A DNA stretch of 64,000 nt from Fasciolopsis buskii (taxonomy: Eukaryota > Platyhelminthes > Trematoda > Plagiorchiida > Fasciolidae), in assembly GCA_008360955.1 (NCBI GenBank), contig LUCM01002832.1, forward strand, positions 124,001-188,000. The letters run 5' to 3'. Below, piece by piece: positions 1 to 12,599 of this stretch; the stretch's first letter is position 1; the number at the start of each line of letters is the position of its first letter. The position numbers and the translations under genes are program-made. Below the pieces are notes generated by a model, which was not told the DNA's origin, did no database searches, and worked only from the letters and a program-made list of their open reading frames with translations.

Positions 1-2842
1 TATAGCATGATCAACAGCGAGAATTACCACCTGTATCCATTATCTGCATGGGCACTACCAGTGAGTTGCGAAGAAAGATCAAATGTTTCGTTTTCTTTGA
101 ATTAGTCAATGAAAAACATCGCGGTTGATTAAGCAAGGTTATCATTCTGTTCGACTAGCAGGGAAAACAAATGTGTATACGTCAGTTGTCTCTTATGTTT
201 GCCCAAATTATTAAAAACCGGTCACATTTCCGGCTCCCTTGGGTACAAACAACAAATTTGTAGGCTGAAATAATAAACCCGCAATCTAACTCAACATTCA
301 CTTCGTGACTGTTTCTTGCGGTCTAATCAAAAGTGCCTTTAAATCTGGTTAAGAAAACCGTGTTTGTTGACATCCTGTGGCCATCCATAATACAACTGGA
401 CTGTCCACGAAATGCAGCCCGTTTGAACTAGTCGTTGCACAGACGAATCCCCTGAAGGCGGAAAACGTTTTTCAACGCTATACCCTTTTGTTCACTACAA
501 CACCATTTAATAATGCTCCCTTTCAGGCGATTCAAGAGGGTCCATATTGTACATCTTCTTTGTAAACGAAACTTCCTTTCCTGAACAACTTTTCAACAGT
601 AACAGATCACACACCAAAGGCCAAATAAATTCATCATAATGTACACCGAGGGTGCTTATAATGTCCCTTTAGTTCCTTTAGTTTTAGATCGTCCATTTTC
701 TCCTATAATTGTCTACAATCCTGGTTCACGCAATGCGTACTATTTATTCGCCATGCAGACAAAACCGTACAAACGATGTTGGCAGGATCGAAATAAGAGA
801 TGCACAGGCAACTGAAAACAGTTTTTGTAGAAACGAAATTGGAGGGAAGATGTGAGTAGTAGTTATCAGCGGCTATTCATATCAATTCTCGGGAAGCAGA
901 TATTTAGAGAAAATTGTTAAAATTCATTGTGAGCACATCAATAGTTCGATGGTATTTGGAGGTCTCTTACGATTTCGCTAGTCCTATACCGTACGGCAGA
1001 ATGAATGCGCATTTTTTTTACCTAGAGTTTGAATGGATCTTGGCAAAATTTTATGAACAACTAAAAGCCCCATGCATTAGCAAAGCATTAGGATTTCAAT
1101 TCAAATTTGCGAATAAATTCCTGCTGACTGAATTGAACTAAAATTTAACAAAACAAAATTGTTTTTCTTCGAAAAAAGCACGTCAAAGAAAACGATTGTT
1201 CAATTCATACGAAAAATCTGCGCAGTTGTCGGTAGTACAAAATTAGATTTGGGTTGCTCTCTGGAATGCCCAACCAGGGCAATAATTATTCGTAAAACTT
1301 TCCTCCGGGTGCTACGAGTTTGCGCGAGAAGCTGAGCCTTCTATCGAATGAAAAGTTAACGCACCGTTTTCACATCTCAAATTTTACTTTGTCATCTGTC
1401 TGGATGATTCCGCCAAATAGCAACTGATCAAAATGCGATCTGAAAAGTTGCATTATCCGAGAGGAGTTTGACGTAATTTTCAATTCCTTCTACCAAATCT
1501 GGACAAGTCTGCACATTGATCGCACTTTTTGGATTCTATATAGCTATGCTATATATTTCACCAGATAATTGCTCTATTTTGGCGTAAAGTTAGCTTAATG
1601 CTCACAAAAAGGGATGTTCGTTAACTTAATTCGCATCTCGGGCTTGTGACCGGAAGACACTACTAGTAGTAAGGGCATTACTGGCCTGACTGAAAAAATG
1701 CAATTACATTTTCTATCCCTTATGAAATTAGTTTTAGGTACTCTGTTCCCCTAATGCATGCAACAAATTTGTGCATTTTTGGTATCCCCTGATTACCAGT
1801 CTTGTTGATGTTAGTCTGCCTCACGCTTGTTCTTGGCAGATGCCCTTAAATGAAATATATACAATAGTATCAAAAAGTTTACTCTTTGAAATGTAAATGA
1901 TCATTTGGATGAAAACATTCCGCACTATAAATAACCGAAATCAAATTTAGTCTATTCCTAATTAGATTTGTAAACGTTATTTTCTAGAAGGGAAAATGTC
2001 CTGCTATGATTGATGATAAATAGTGTATTTAAAATTCAATTCTGTCCAAAATTTCCTTATTCTGAAGTGTTTGATTAATTGAGCGAATGCAAACGGTTTT
2101 ACGACTCACGATTGGTTCATTGGCTCCCGAATGGTAGTAAAATTTCACCGCTGACCAAATTAAGGAATGACCGAAACATGATTTCAGATCACTCTGAAAT
2201 TTCACCGTAGTGATGTTGTGTCTAGCCGTTACGTTGTACCAGGAATTGCGCTAATCACGGTAAAAAGACATTCAAACTACTATTTTATATTAGCCGGTCA
2301 CAGATTTTGGATTTACTTGGTTGTTTTTATAGTCCATGCCAAAGAACACTATGAAGCTTGACTGTTTTTCTTCTTTTAACATTGGGGAGTGAGTCGAAAT
2401 AAGAACTAAACGCGGAAGCCTTGGTTCACAAGTCCTGCCTCGAGAGAAGTCCATTTAGAAAACTAGAACGAGCTTTGTCAGAAGCCTACTGGCACTGGTG
2501 AGACAAACAGCAATCAACCACAGAGTGCTGACTTCTGTCAACCTCGACCGAATCATTGACTTTACCCGAGAAGCTAACCTCTCGATTAGCATTTGGTTGT
2601 ATTCGGCTTATTTTTGAAGGCAAACTGGAATCTGGATAAAGTCCACCATTTGAGTGCGGTAGAGTGAGAAGCCGGTTCCTTGATGACAGAAAAAAATTAT
2701 CTATGAATATGAATTTTTACTGAGGAGGAAAGTCGATTCTATTAAAAGAAAATTTTAAATGCCAACTCATATTGTAAATTGCATTACACTATATCCTGTC
2801 TGCTCTTCGTGCATTTTTTGAAATCATGGAGTTGCTTCGTTA
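1..2842. other. Non-coding stretch, no gene recognised
   Basis: AT-rich sequence with scattered stops in all frames. The only reading that caught my eye is a short plus-strand stretch near 377-480 whose wording resembles the end of a retroelement integrase; it is treated as a finding, not as a gene. The 75-codon ORF at 914-1141 is of a size expected by chance at this base composition and resembles nothing I know. I see no promoter, RNA gene or repeat array here. Confidence 0.6.
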
Positions 2843-2890
2843 TTTTGTATTGTGTTGTACTGCTTTGTATTGTGGTGCACTGTAATGCGT
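2843..2890 (-). repeat. Degenerate (AATAC)-like LINE 3' tail
   Basis: On the plus strand this is a run of TTGTATTGTG/TTGTACTG units; on the minus strand it reads as imperfect AATAC units. It sits where the 3' terminus of the minus-strand LINE relic should be. Just upstream on the minus strand is TTGAAATGCAACA followed by TACGCATTACA, which parallels CTGAAATGCAATA and TACGCAATGTC before the cleaner tail at 27661-27689. That similarity ties the two elements to one family. Confidence 0.7.
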
Positions 2891-3424
2891 ACATAGGTGT
2901 TGCATTTCAATAAAACTGAATGCCTGTCAACCTATTAAAATAAATAAAAACCACGAAACGGAGATTATTGCACTTAAACTTAGGAGAGTTTTGTAGAAAG
3001 TTAGCCACTATTTGTTGCCGGTTGGTGAAAACTGGGGCTAGACAGTAAACAGTCGAGTTCCTAAAGCTGTTTGTGCCACAAAGTATGAAGCGGAAGGTAG
3101 AATATTATATGGTATGAGAACAACTTTTAGAAATTTCGTTGTTTAAAGGTGAGACGGATTTGAACGGATTTTGTCTACTAAATTTTTACACGCGGATAGA
3201 TGTGTATCAAACATCTTGTCGTACAGTTCTTTCAGTGGTAATTAAGGTACACCACTAATAATTGAAAATTCTGAGAAGTTGGATTTTGAAATCTTTCCTG
3301 GATGAATCAGCAAAAATGAGAGAGGAAGAATAGAGGAGAGTGAGAAAAACAAACCGATGGACTGATAAAAGATAGTGTTTCGCTTAGCCCGGTAATGCCA
3401 CGGTCGTTTCATGTAAAATGATAG

Positions 3425-4234
3425 TCATCGAAGGTCCTTTACGTAAAAGGAAATGTGAGAGGACAATCTTAAGTGTTTATTAGTAGAAATTCCAAAGCAC
3501 TCGAGAAAATCTACTCCACAGAATGCCCGTGTTAATGAAAGGGGGATATGCCGGATAAGCAGACCGAGAAAAATTAAACATTTTGAAAAATTAAGATGTG
3601 AGCCAGAGGGAACAGAAAAACCATGAATAAGAGACACGTTTTGGAATAGCCGAGGAAATATTTTGTGCCAGATACAGACTGACAGAGTGACCGATAGAAC
3701 TATCAAGTAGATCGCTAATGTGTGCGGAAAACAAAAATACGGCCATTCAGAAGATCCTAGACTTATCTGTCAATGAGTAGAATTTCTCGTTCCAGTTTTA
3801 TGCACTGAGTTTTATTAGTGACGTAATCTGATAGCCATGCCAAGAGACCCTCATGACCATCAAACTTTTCTAGTTTGCAAAATGGTATATACCATGGAAC
3901 ACAGTCGAATGCAGAGAAAAAACCAAAGAAAGCGCATCGGCAGTCTTCCCTGATTACTTCACACCCAAGTGTACCTGTTTGGTTTGTGCGCACAATGAAG
4001 TGGGTCACCGGGAGCATTAATGAAATACGTTAGGCGTCTCAGGAAGGCGCGCTCTGTTAGCTTAAGACCACATGATGCAACAGAGGTGGGACGGAAACAT
4101 TTCGCCTGGCATACTGTAAATGCTCGTTTTGGAAATGAACGCAGTAATGCCTGATATACATTATTCGGGAATGGAATCTGTGTTTCAGGATGTATTAAAA
4201 ACAGGAATAAATGCATCCGTGAGTGAAGGTGCAC
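3425..4234 (-). pseudogene. Broken reverse transcriptase of the minus-strand LINE
   Basis: Three overlapping or adjacent minus-strand readings in different frames align piece by piece with the RT of the plus-strand LINE. The reading 4234-3959 contains KLTERAFLRRL and DPLHCAHKPNRYT, matching LTNRAILKRL and DPFQFA of the other copy. The reading 4017-3763 contains RCAFFGFFSAFDCVP (motif A region, the family's xAFxDFSSAFxxVP) and LLAWLSDYVTNKTQC, matching LARLSDYLSNQTWC. The reading 3706-3425 contains HLNFSKCLI and ECFGISTNKHLRLSSHI, matching KYLGFTIDKNLNWTTH. In motif A the catalytic Asp position reads Gly (FGF for the family's LDF). The YADD box (motif C) is no longer readable; CIWHK stands about where it should be. 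At least two frameshifts separate the blocks, so this is dead sequence. Confidence 0.82.
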
Positions 4235-4430
4235 CGTAGTTTGGAATTAAAAACGCGTACTATAAGGACCCCTACCTGTGGGTACTTTGGTAAAGCAAAA
4301 CATTTTGAATATGCCTTCCTTGGAAAACGATTGTTGATCAGCATCCGGGAACTAGAAATCTTTACGCTAATTACGTGGATAAGTAAATATCTGTAGTTCA
4401 GCTTATTGGTTTCGTTTTCTTCTGACACAA

Positions 4431-7400
4431 AAGCCGAATTCTCTGCTGCGGATGGTCAGAAATGGGTTTGTTTCTGCATTAGTTTAAGTGGTGCCTTCCA
4501 TAAGATGTTTGGTGTTACAGACAAGTATATTAGTTTTACTGGAACTCAATTCGTGAAGGTAGCAGCTCCAAGTTGTGATCAGAGTCGAATTACAACGCAC
4601 ACTTTAAAAACCGACTGGTGAATCAGAACTTTTCCGGGTTCCGCAAATTTTCCTTTGTTGCGCTTTCGGGACGCTGAAAAAAGAGACCAGTGTAGTAAGA
4701 AACTAGACGCAGTATGTCCTCTTGATGCGTGTCCTATTCATTCGACCCAAACTATTGATTTCCGGGCGATTTAAAAGTAATCAAAAACGAAAGTTGAACT
4801 AACTCTTCTCAAACGGCACTGGACGTGATTCATTTGGCTAACCTGCTCACTAATGGTGCCTAAAAACATTGATTCAAGCCAACCGGAATTTTAAACACTA
4901 TGTTGAATAGGAATCAGGGTTTGGTTAGACAAATTTTAGGCAAATGTCTTTAAATAACTACCAACGAAACTCTCTCATGCTGCTATCATAACCCTCAATC
5001 TCCCTCAAAACCCAACGTAAAATACAAATGATTTTGCAGAGTAATGTTCTAGAACATTAAATTTCAGCTAAAAAATAAATGAACAGAGAAAACATTGTCT
5101 TCTCGTGTTAAAAAGTCCTAAAACGTTTCCTTAAATGTTCAATCTCTGCATTAAACCTAACCCCGAATAGATTGGATCTCCATTGTTTCGGACACAGTCA
5201 TCGTTTTGCCGCTCTTTGGTAAGCAATCACCATAACCGCTGTCGACGACAAATGCGTGATCATCCCAAACATTCCGTCGGTCGACAGGTTTGTTTTCAAA
5301 TGGCAGCAGTCATGCCATCAGTCTGCCGAATAAAAATGATGCAAGGAAATATCCTTATGGATACGTCTTGTATCATGTTTTCGATGCTATTTCTAAACAC
5401 GGGTAATCTTTTTTCGGATGCTGGAAATAGACTACAGTTCCTCCATTGTAATTTGTTCTAAGTTTGACCACTTTTGTGAGGTTATTTCCATAAGTCACAA
5501 TTAGTATGTCTCAATAGAATTCAACCTGTGCAAGGATATGCTGACACCTCACCGCCATACTTGGAATATCAGCAAGAGTGCCGAACAATATCACATATCA
5601 CCTGAACATTTCATGCAGTGAATAACATCACCGGGACAGTCCAGAATAATTAGGAGGCAGATTTATCAGTTACTAATTAGCTCTTCTAGCTCCAGGTAAC
5701 TTTACCTGGATGCATGAAGAGCCAGCTCCGTGAAAAACTAATGAGTGTAATGAATCTCTAACACTTTTTTCACTCAAAGCAAACGGAACATTGCTGATGA
5801 AGGAACAAGCGCATGACCGACTGACCGTGTCAGAATCGAGCACTAAAAGCCGACAGAAATGATTAGGAAGGCGTAATAATAAACGGCTTCTCTCAATCAC
5901 TAAGTAATCTACTTGCAAAAGATTACAACTTCGGAGCCAGAATTGAATTGTTAATCCTGACAGTGAAAGCTCTTATCTGACTATGTAATTTCGAATGTTC
6001 ACGATTGCTGATTTTGGTCCACAAAGATTGAGAGTCAACGGATTATGAAGCGTTTTCTGGTTGAGTGTACAAAATTCGTTAAAAATCTTACGCGTCCCCT
6101 TTCGATAGAGTCAATCTGTATGTTTCTTTGTAATGCTCATTCAGAAAATCAGCGCCAGCTGCCATTGACGAAATGCCCAAGGCCAAAACAAGTACATCCG
6201 CTTTCAAAAGTCAAGTGGAAGGAACTTATCAAAAGTGTACGTGGTTGTAACCTGAGGCTTCGTATTTCTCAGTATGAGGGTATTCTTCCATTGACCTGAG
6301 CTACGGTATAGATGACAATCTCTGCGCCATGGGAAAAATGCTTATTTATTTTATTGTTTTCAACAAAGCATCAACAATCCAATGTTTAATGAATGCCTAA
6401 GCTATAAAATGGAACCTATCCTCTACCACGGTGAATTAAGGCCTACTCCTTCAGTAAGTGATTTTTTGTGAGAAGCCTAAGCACAATGTCGTTCATACCA
6501 GGCGTACCTATGGGTAGTTGAGGTATGTTTGAATATACCGCGCTGAAAATGCTTGATGGAAGCAAACAAGTCGTGTACTTTTACCAAAGGACGTTTGCAC
6601 ATCGACTACGTAGAGTTATTTCATTGGTACCATAGATTTCTTGGCATCAGATTATTTTCATTTCTCATCTCACAGGATGAACAACATTTTGACTGACTAA
6701 CATTCCAAATCCAGAGACGAACAGAAGCAAATGAGACACTTGTTCCTTTTCAGAAATTCATTTTGATCATCGAAAATGGGATTACTTAAACTGAGCAATC
6801 TTTAGCAATATTTCCGAACACCACAAATATACCCAACGGTTATAGCAAATCTATCAACCATTTTAGATTGCTGTAGTATTGTATATTTTCTTCATTCGTT
6901 AAATACCTGGTTCATTTGCTTCCTCATAATTGCCGGATGGCTCGAACAAAATGTGACAACCAGTGCCAGTTAAATAAAATATGCGCATTTGGCAAAATCA
7001 CAAACGGTATGCTAGTCTGCACAAGTTCATTATCATGGAGTATAGTTTTAAGAAGGTGCATTTTTTCCAGAGCTTATTAAATCTGCTTTTACAACTCGGC
7101 ACGGTAAAAACCAATGGTTGTTCAGAAATATGAACCTAAGTGGACATTCGCATTTGCTACGCCAATCGACTGTCAAATATTTCTCCCCTCACCCCACCCC
7201 AATACCGGAGGTCGCTAGTTCTGTGCAGTCACTTGCCATTTTCTATTCGCTACCAATGCACACAACCAGGTCAGTCACAGCATTTGGTCAACCGACGTTT
7301 GCTTGCATCATGGTAAACATTCAGCCCCCCCTCGGAGAAGTGGCACAAGCACAGTTCATCTCGAGTGTTAATGACGAACTCCGTGTTATCATTTACGGAG

Positions 7401-7466
7401 AAAAAGTTTAGACTTCCTGCATCTCTTAATACAAGCTCTGTTTGCAATCTACTATAAGTAATTATT
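4431..7466. other. Non-coding stretch, no gene recognised
   Basis: Scattered short ORFs (up to 92 codons) on both strands with no recognisable domain, signal peptide or codon pattern. The low-coordinate end may still contain the lost 5' part of the minus-strand LINE, but the reading is too decayed to delimit. No repeats, RNA genes or splice-flanked open stretches stood out. Confidence 0.5.
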
Positions 7467-7482
7467 AATATATATATATATG
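7467..7482. repeat. (TA)n microsatellite
   Basis: Short uninterrupted run of alternating T and A, eight units, flanked by ordinary AT-rich sequence. Confidence 0.85.
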
Positions 7483-7489
7483 TATGCAT

Positions 7490-10400
7490 CCCTTTCCAAG
7501 GATATGTAATAAATAGTCAAAAATGATATGCACAATGTATTTGATTCACTCGACATCGATTTACAAATTTTTCATTTGTGATCCATAAACCTAGGTAAAA
7601 TTGGGTTGTTTTCATTGTCCGAAGTAAAATACACCGTCGTTTGAGCATTCCGTGAGCACTGCTAGTATGAATCCGAGTTTTCGACGAACTTTCGACTACT
7701 GGGCGATTTCAGACGAGCAAATGTTATTGGGATCCCCAGAATTTACCTTTCAGTAACTGCAAACTTGTTTTCACCTATTACAGTTTTGAAGGATGTATAA
7801 GCCGTTTTTGTCACGCTCTGCTGACCGTCAAAAAAATGCGTCCTGTCTTCGTCCATGCAATGTCCGTTACTCTTTGAAAAATACATAACCACAAATTGAA
7901 TGGATCTCCAAGTGCAATGGTGATCCATTTTCTAGCTAGTTCCTCGACAAGATAACCGAAAATGATTTGATTACGCTGATTGGTTATGCAAGCGTAATCA
8001 GTTGAAAAAGCCGTCTGAATTTGTCGAAGGCTCTGAAAAACCAATCAGGCACTGACACAAACTTTCACAGAATGTCATTTTACAGTCGCTTGTAATCCAT
8101 ATGAGCTGATTCAGATAGCCGGTATTTTTGTCTGTGGAGCCATTTTCGTTCAAAAAATGAAATCTGTTCGCTCTTGTATTGCCCCAGCGAGCCAATCACA
8201 ATCGTTTTTGTTTTCGAAAATGAGCGGCTCTACAAGGGAATTCGAAGTCTGCTATGCAGATCGGGCGGACAACTGTTGTTTCTATGAGACATTAGTAAAA
8301 GTTGCCCTTTTAGCATGACACTACGCAGACTCAGTATAGATAAACGGGTTTCAATAAGGTGCAAAGAAAATAAAAATATATTTACTCTGACTTTAAGGGA
8401 TTTTTATACAACTTACAAAAACCTAATTTATTTCCGTATAACTGGGGCAATCTGCTTAACTTGGCGACACAGACGAACCGAGATGTCCACTTTTTTCCAA
8501 CAACTCCCATTCCCCCCAATATGATTTGCACATCCATCATGATTTTGATATATTTTGAGAAAAAATTGGATTATCGAATCCTGGTCATTTAATCGTCGTC
8601 CTATACTCGGATTTCCTAATCGGAATGCTAGATACAAAGAAGTTTATGTCGAACCGGCCAGTGGATTGATCCCTGCGAGACAGAAGGAGTCCCGTGTGGG
8701 ACCGTGATTAATTGGTTCATTGTTTTGTTACATACTGTTCATTGGGATCTCTTGCTCAATTGTGTTCCGTCCACACAAAAGTTGTTTTGCACACACATAT
8801 CACCACGAAAGGTGCTGTAAGTTTGGAAATTTGTGTTCTAAACAGATTCAGCTAGACTGGGGATTTTTTTATTCAGCTTGATTAAACTGTTTGCATGAAC
8901 CGCAGACATTTCTGAAGACTGAAGAGCAGCAGGCTAATAAAGCAAAGCAGGTTGAACAATTCTCAGTATGTGTGTAGATTCACTGACCCCCATTTGTTGA
9001 CTGCGAGAAAAAGGTGTACTTTGATTTGCAAATTAGAACCCTTGCAGCGATATGCGAACAAAGATCAGCTCAGCACAAGTTATGACAAGACAGAACAAAA
9101 AAGCTACGATAAAAACCAACACACGCCATGAGTGATTTTGGAATATTTTTGTAAGACTGTCAAATCACCCATGTCTACTTGCTTTGGGATACCTCAAAAC
9201 AGAATAAGTCGGCCCAAAGTTTTCTTGAACAATAGGCGAAAATGTGGTCCTCATATCTACCTTAACAATGAAACCTTGGGTTAGAAAAACTTATTTCATT
9301 TAATTTGACAAGACATTTGAGGGTAGTTAGCATACTGTTCTACTGTTGGCAGCCAATAATCTTATGACACCTCGGATGGGGCGCGAGAAGAAGGACACGA
9401 CTTTGCCTTTGTTAACCCCTTTCAACTTCAAATCCACGAATTTGATTGATTTTCGCACCCACCTTCACCAGTACTGCACCCTATAACACAGACTGGGTTG
9501 CACATTTCACGGTTTGCAGTTGAATTGCATGCGTATCGCAAAGCAACCAAAAGGTTCCGGATATAGTGTGAAAAGTGCCACTCGAACCGAGGTTGTCAGA
9601 TCACTGGATGTCCACTTACGTAATTGACATTCAACAGGCCTGCCGGGTGTAGGTGAGTGATAGAACATGTACTCGGTAGCTGAAAATTGGTAGGCATGAT
9701 TCCTACTCATCATGTCAACTTCTGCGGCATAACGGATAATATTTTATCTTTTACTTCATTGAGTAAATAAATTACAATGCTTATAATTTTCAGGAAATTA
9801 GCTGTGACCACCAAAGGGTTACTGAGTCGGGAAGTTGACTGGTGAGGGGAAGAATTTTCTTCTTCAAATAAAGTGAAAGCAGCAACGACAACCTCTGCAT
9901 GAGCATGTCACAATTTTCGCCTGATGCACAGGTAACGGGCTTATGATGTTAGAATTAGTGCGCATTTTTCATTCGGAATTATTAAAACTGATCAACATGA
10001 AGTAAATTTTGTGTTATCCATTTTTAAACTTACCTTCAGACTTACACGCAGCGGTCGGCATACAAATAAGTCTATTTGTTTAAACCCTTGGAATTTCAGT
10101 TGTGAACAAACGGAATATCAAACAAATATTTCGTCCTAGATTAAAATTCCGTAGAAATAATACAAACCAATACCCATGCACAATAGGAGCTCAATTATGG
10201 TTTTGCAGGAGACGGTTTTAAATGGCACCACAGACGTTCCCAGCACCCACAGATTGTTTATTTATACCCATGACGCTTACAAAAGTAATAATGTATTTGG
10301 TATTGCGGCCTATTCTAAGGTCGCCGAGATCCACTGCTTTGGTAAAAAGTGAAGTGAGCCCCATATACAATTACACTGGACAGACGTTAAGAAAGTATGT

Positions 10401-12540
10401 CAATGCAATGAAGACGAGTTTGTCCTTTCAAGTTGAATTATGTTTTTCAAAGGAAAAGTTACATTTAACTCCATATTAATACAAACAATGTATAGTGATG
10501 CCTAACAGGAATGTAAATTTCGAGGACATCGCTATCGCCTTCTCGATTCATTTGATCGCATAGTAACCGCAGTTGTAGCTTTCACAGTGCCAAAAATGTA
10601 CGCTATGTATCAGTCGTTAAGTATTTCTGATTAAAACATGCACTACAAAAATTGAATAATATCCTGTTGATCACGTGATATGGTCATTGAACCATGGAAG
10701 CAAAAAAGAATGACTACTTAACTTAACTCAATGACTTTGTCCGCTTTGCGATTATGTTGACGCGAGCTATTTTCCGCACATAACTTAATGCTTCCTGAAA
10801 CAATGAATAGTACGTCTCCTCATAACAAAAATGTTCTTAGTCTTGTTTACAGACGGAAAGTTTACCCTCGAACTTGATGGCCTCTTCACGCCCTTTTATT
10901 TGTGGATTTCAAAATGTCCCGTCGCCGGTATACTCACCGTATTTATTTCCGTCAGTGCTTGAAAAATCCAAATAAACTGAAAGTAAAAATTGTTTCCGGA
11001 ATTTACAAACGACTCCGATTTATAATTATCTTCTCAGCAATAGTTCTCAGAGTAGTATGACGTGTTGATTGGGAAGAAACCGCTTGCAACACAAGTTTGC
11101 GTGGTTGGTTTCACACGAAGTGTCTCGTTCAGCTGTTTAATGGGGAGTTGTTCTACGTCAGTAAATTTCTGTTCTGACATATTCCGCATGTGCAAGTATT
11201 CTCAGGAAGGCAATGCCACTTGGTTGGGGCATAAATGGAGTTATTGCGCGATTTACCATTTATTTAAGCACCTAACGTAATAAATTTTACCCAATATGAG
11301 GTCATCAAAAAGGGGTTTTTGCAACGACCGTATGATAATAATTTTTATTTCAACCCACCTTTAGTCAGTTCTCAGATAGTCTCAAACTAACTACGGTGCA
11401 GTAAAGCAAATCTGCCTATTTCCTGGCGTTTGTTATTTACTCTGCAAATTTGATTATGTTTCGGTTTGTACCTATACGCTACAGTTAGTTTGTTCCTTCA
11501 TGATACCTTTGTTATCAAGCTCTTGCATACTTGGTTTTTCTAATGTACTGCAATCGCAGCGGGCGAATGTTTGCTGTCAGTATGACGTCTGACAGCATAA
11601 CTGTGAGGTCCCGTTAGCTGAGATCTTGTTGCATTCACGTTGTGGAAAGGCTACTGCACAAAACATGGTCTGCTTTACAATCTTTGACCAGTTGGTCTTT
11701 ATTAAACGTCACCACTGAACCCTAAACCAATTTCGTCGTTTTTTAATACCGAACACCCGGTGATTTACCTGAATTCAAGCATGAACCACTGATGACAACG
11801 GGAGTAGATAGGGCTTGATTTTCTTATTACTTCAAGAAGAACACCGACCCAAGTATCTCGGATTTGAGACAATACAAGAAGAAAGCTGCCGCGATTTACT
11901 GTATTAGACACCCTGGATTTTGCTGCCTATAGCTTTTATTGTGTACTGTCTTTTGGCTCAGTGGCGAACCATCGAAATTTAATTAAGTCATTTACTGGAT
12001 CCCGTGTCCAAAGTATCATTTTATTGCAAGGATTAAGCTGTACTTCGCAAGCACAATTGACAGGCTGTTTCCCTACAACTGCATGTCGAGAAATACAGGA
12101 AATTAAAAGCCACCTCCTACTGGTGGACAGAATTTTGTTGAATGTACATTTGTGAACAGTGCAATGACAATAACTGCCATTTTTTGATCTGCACTGCAAA
12201 TTTGTATATTTCAAATTTCCACGCATGTTAACAGTAAGAAATAAAGTTTTTTCATCTACTGATCATTCATTTTTTGGAACATTCAGCGTATTAACTAAGC
12301 TCATCATTTTACCTTTTTAGAGGTTACGCAATCAGTAATACGATGAATAATGTGTCAGCAGTCCACAATCATAAAACACTGACACTCTCATCTTAGCCAA
12401 ATAAGAATATCTCTATCGGGGATAGTAACAATCGGTGAGAAATTTCTGTTTCCCTGATCATTTTCTGCAGCTTTATGTTTGGAAAGTTGTGACAATTCAC
12501 GTTTGTAATCTGAGAAAAAGCTCTCGGACTTCATGTGCAT
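7490..12540. other. Non-coding stretch, no gene recognised
   Basis: About 5 kb with only chance-sized ORFs. Sense and antisense pairs occur (for example 11936-12226 minus against 11961-12155 plus), which is expected of neutral sequence. No retroelement wording, tRNA-like boxes or arrays were seen. Confidence 0.5.
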
Positions 12541-12542
12541 TT

Positions 12543-12598
12543 CTATATAAACGTATATATACTATATAAATATATATATACGTATATATATGCATATA
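12543..12598. repeat. Imperfect (TA)n / TACGTA-rich microsatellite
   Basis: About 55 bases of nearly pure TA dinucleotides with interspersed CG, CT and GC steps, partly self-complementary. A likely slippage-prone region with no sign of function. Confidence 0.85.
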
Positions 12599-12599
12599 C

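Larger units (their letters stand above)
2840..4430 (-). mobile_element. Decayed CR1-like non-LTR retrotransposon (LINE), minus strand
   Basis: Relic of a LINE read on the minus strand, so its 3' end is at the low coordinate. In element order it holds a weakly readable upstream part (4430-4235), RT fingers and palm blocks (4234-3763), the thumb-side block (3706-3425), a C-terminal block near 3240-3150, an AT-rich 3' UTR and a degenerate (AATAC)-type tail at 2886-2843. Distances fit the better plus-strand copy: from the block at about 3490 to the tail is about 600 bases, against about 650 between 27008 and 27662. The frame changes several times and stops interrupt it, so no protein can be made. 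A serine-aspartate-histidine reading near 4575 could be the endonuclease end, but this is doubtful. The 5' end and target-site duplication could not be found. Confidence 0.8.

Noticed and set aside
1752..1790. Minus-strand TTTGTTGCATG resembling the 3' end of a trematode spliced leader
   Set aside because: Only 11 bases match. The preceding leader sequence and the GT donor that must follow are absent (CATTAG follows).
5793..5830. CTGATGAAGGAAC at 5.8 kb as a possible hammerhead core
   Set aside because: The second conserved core string is missing at the needed distance and no element surrounds it.
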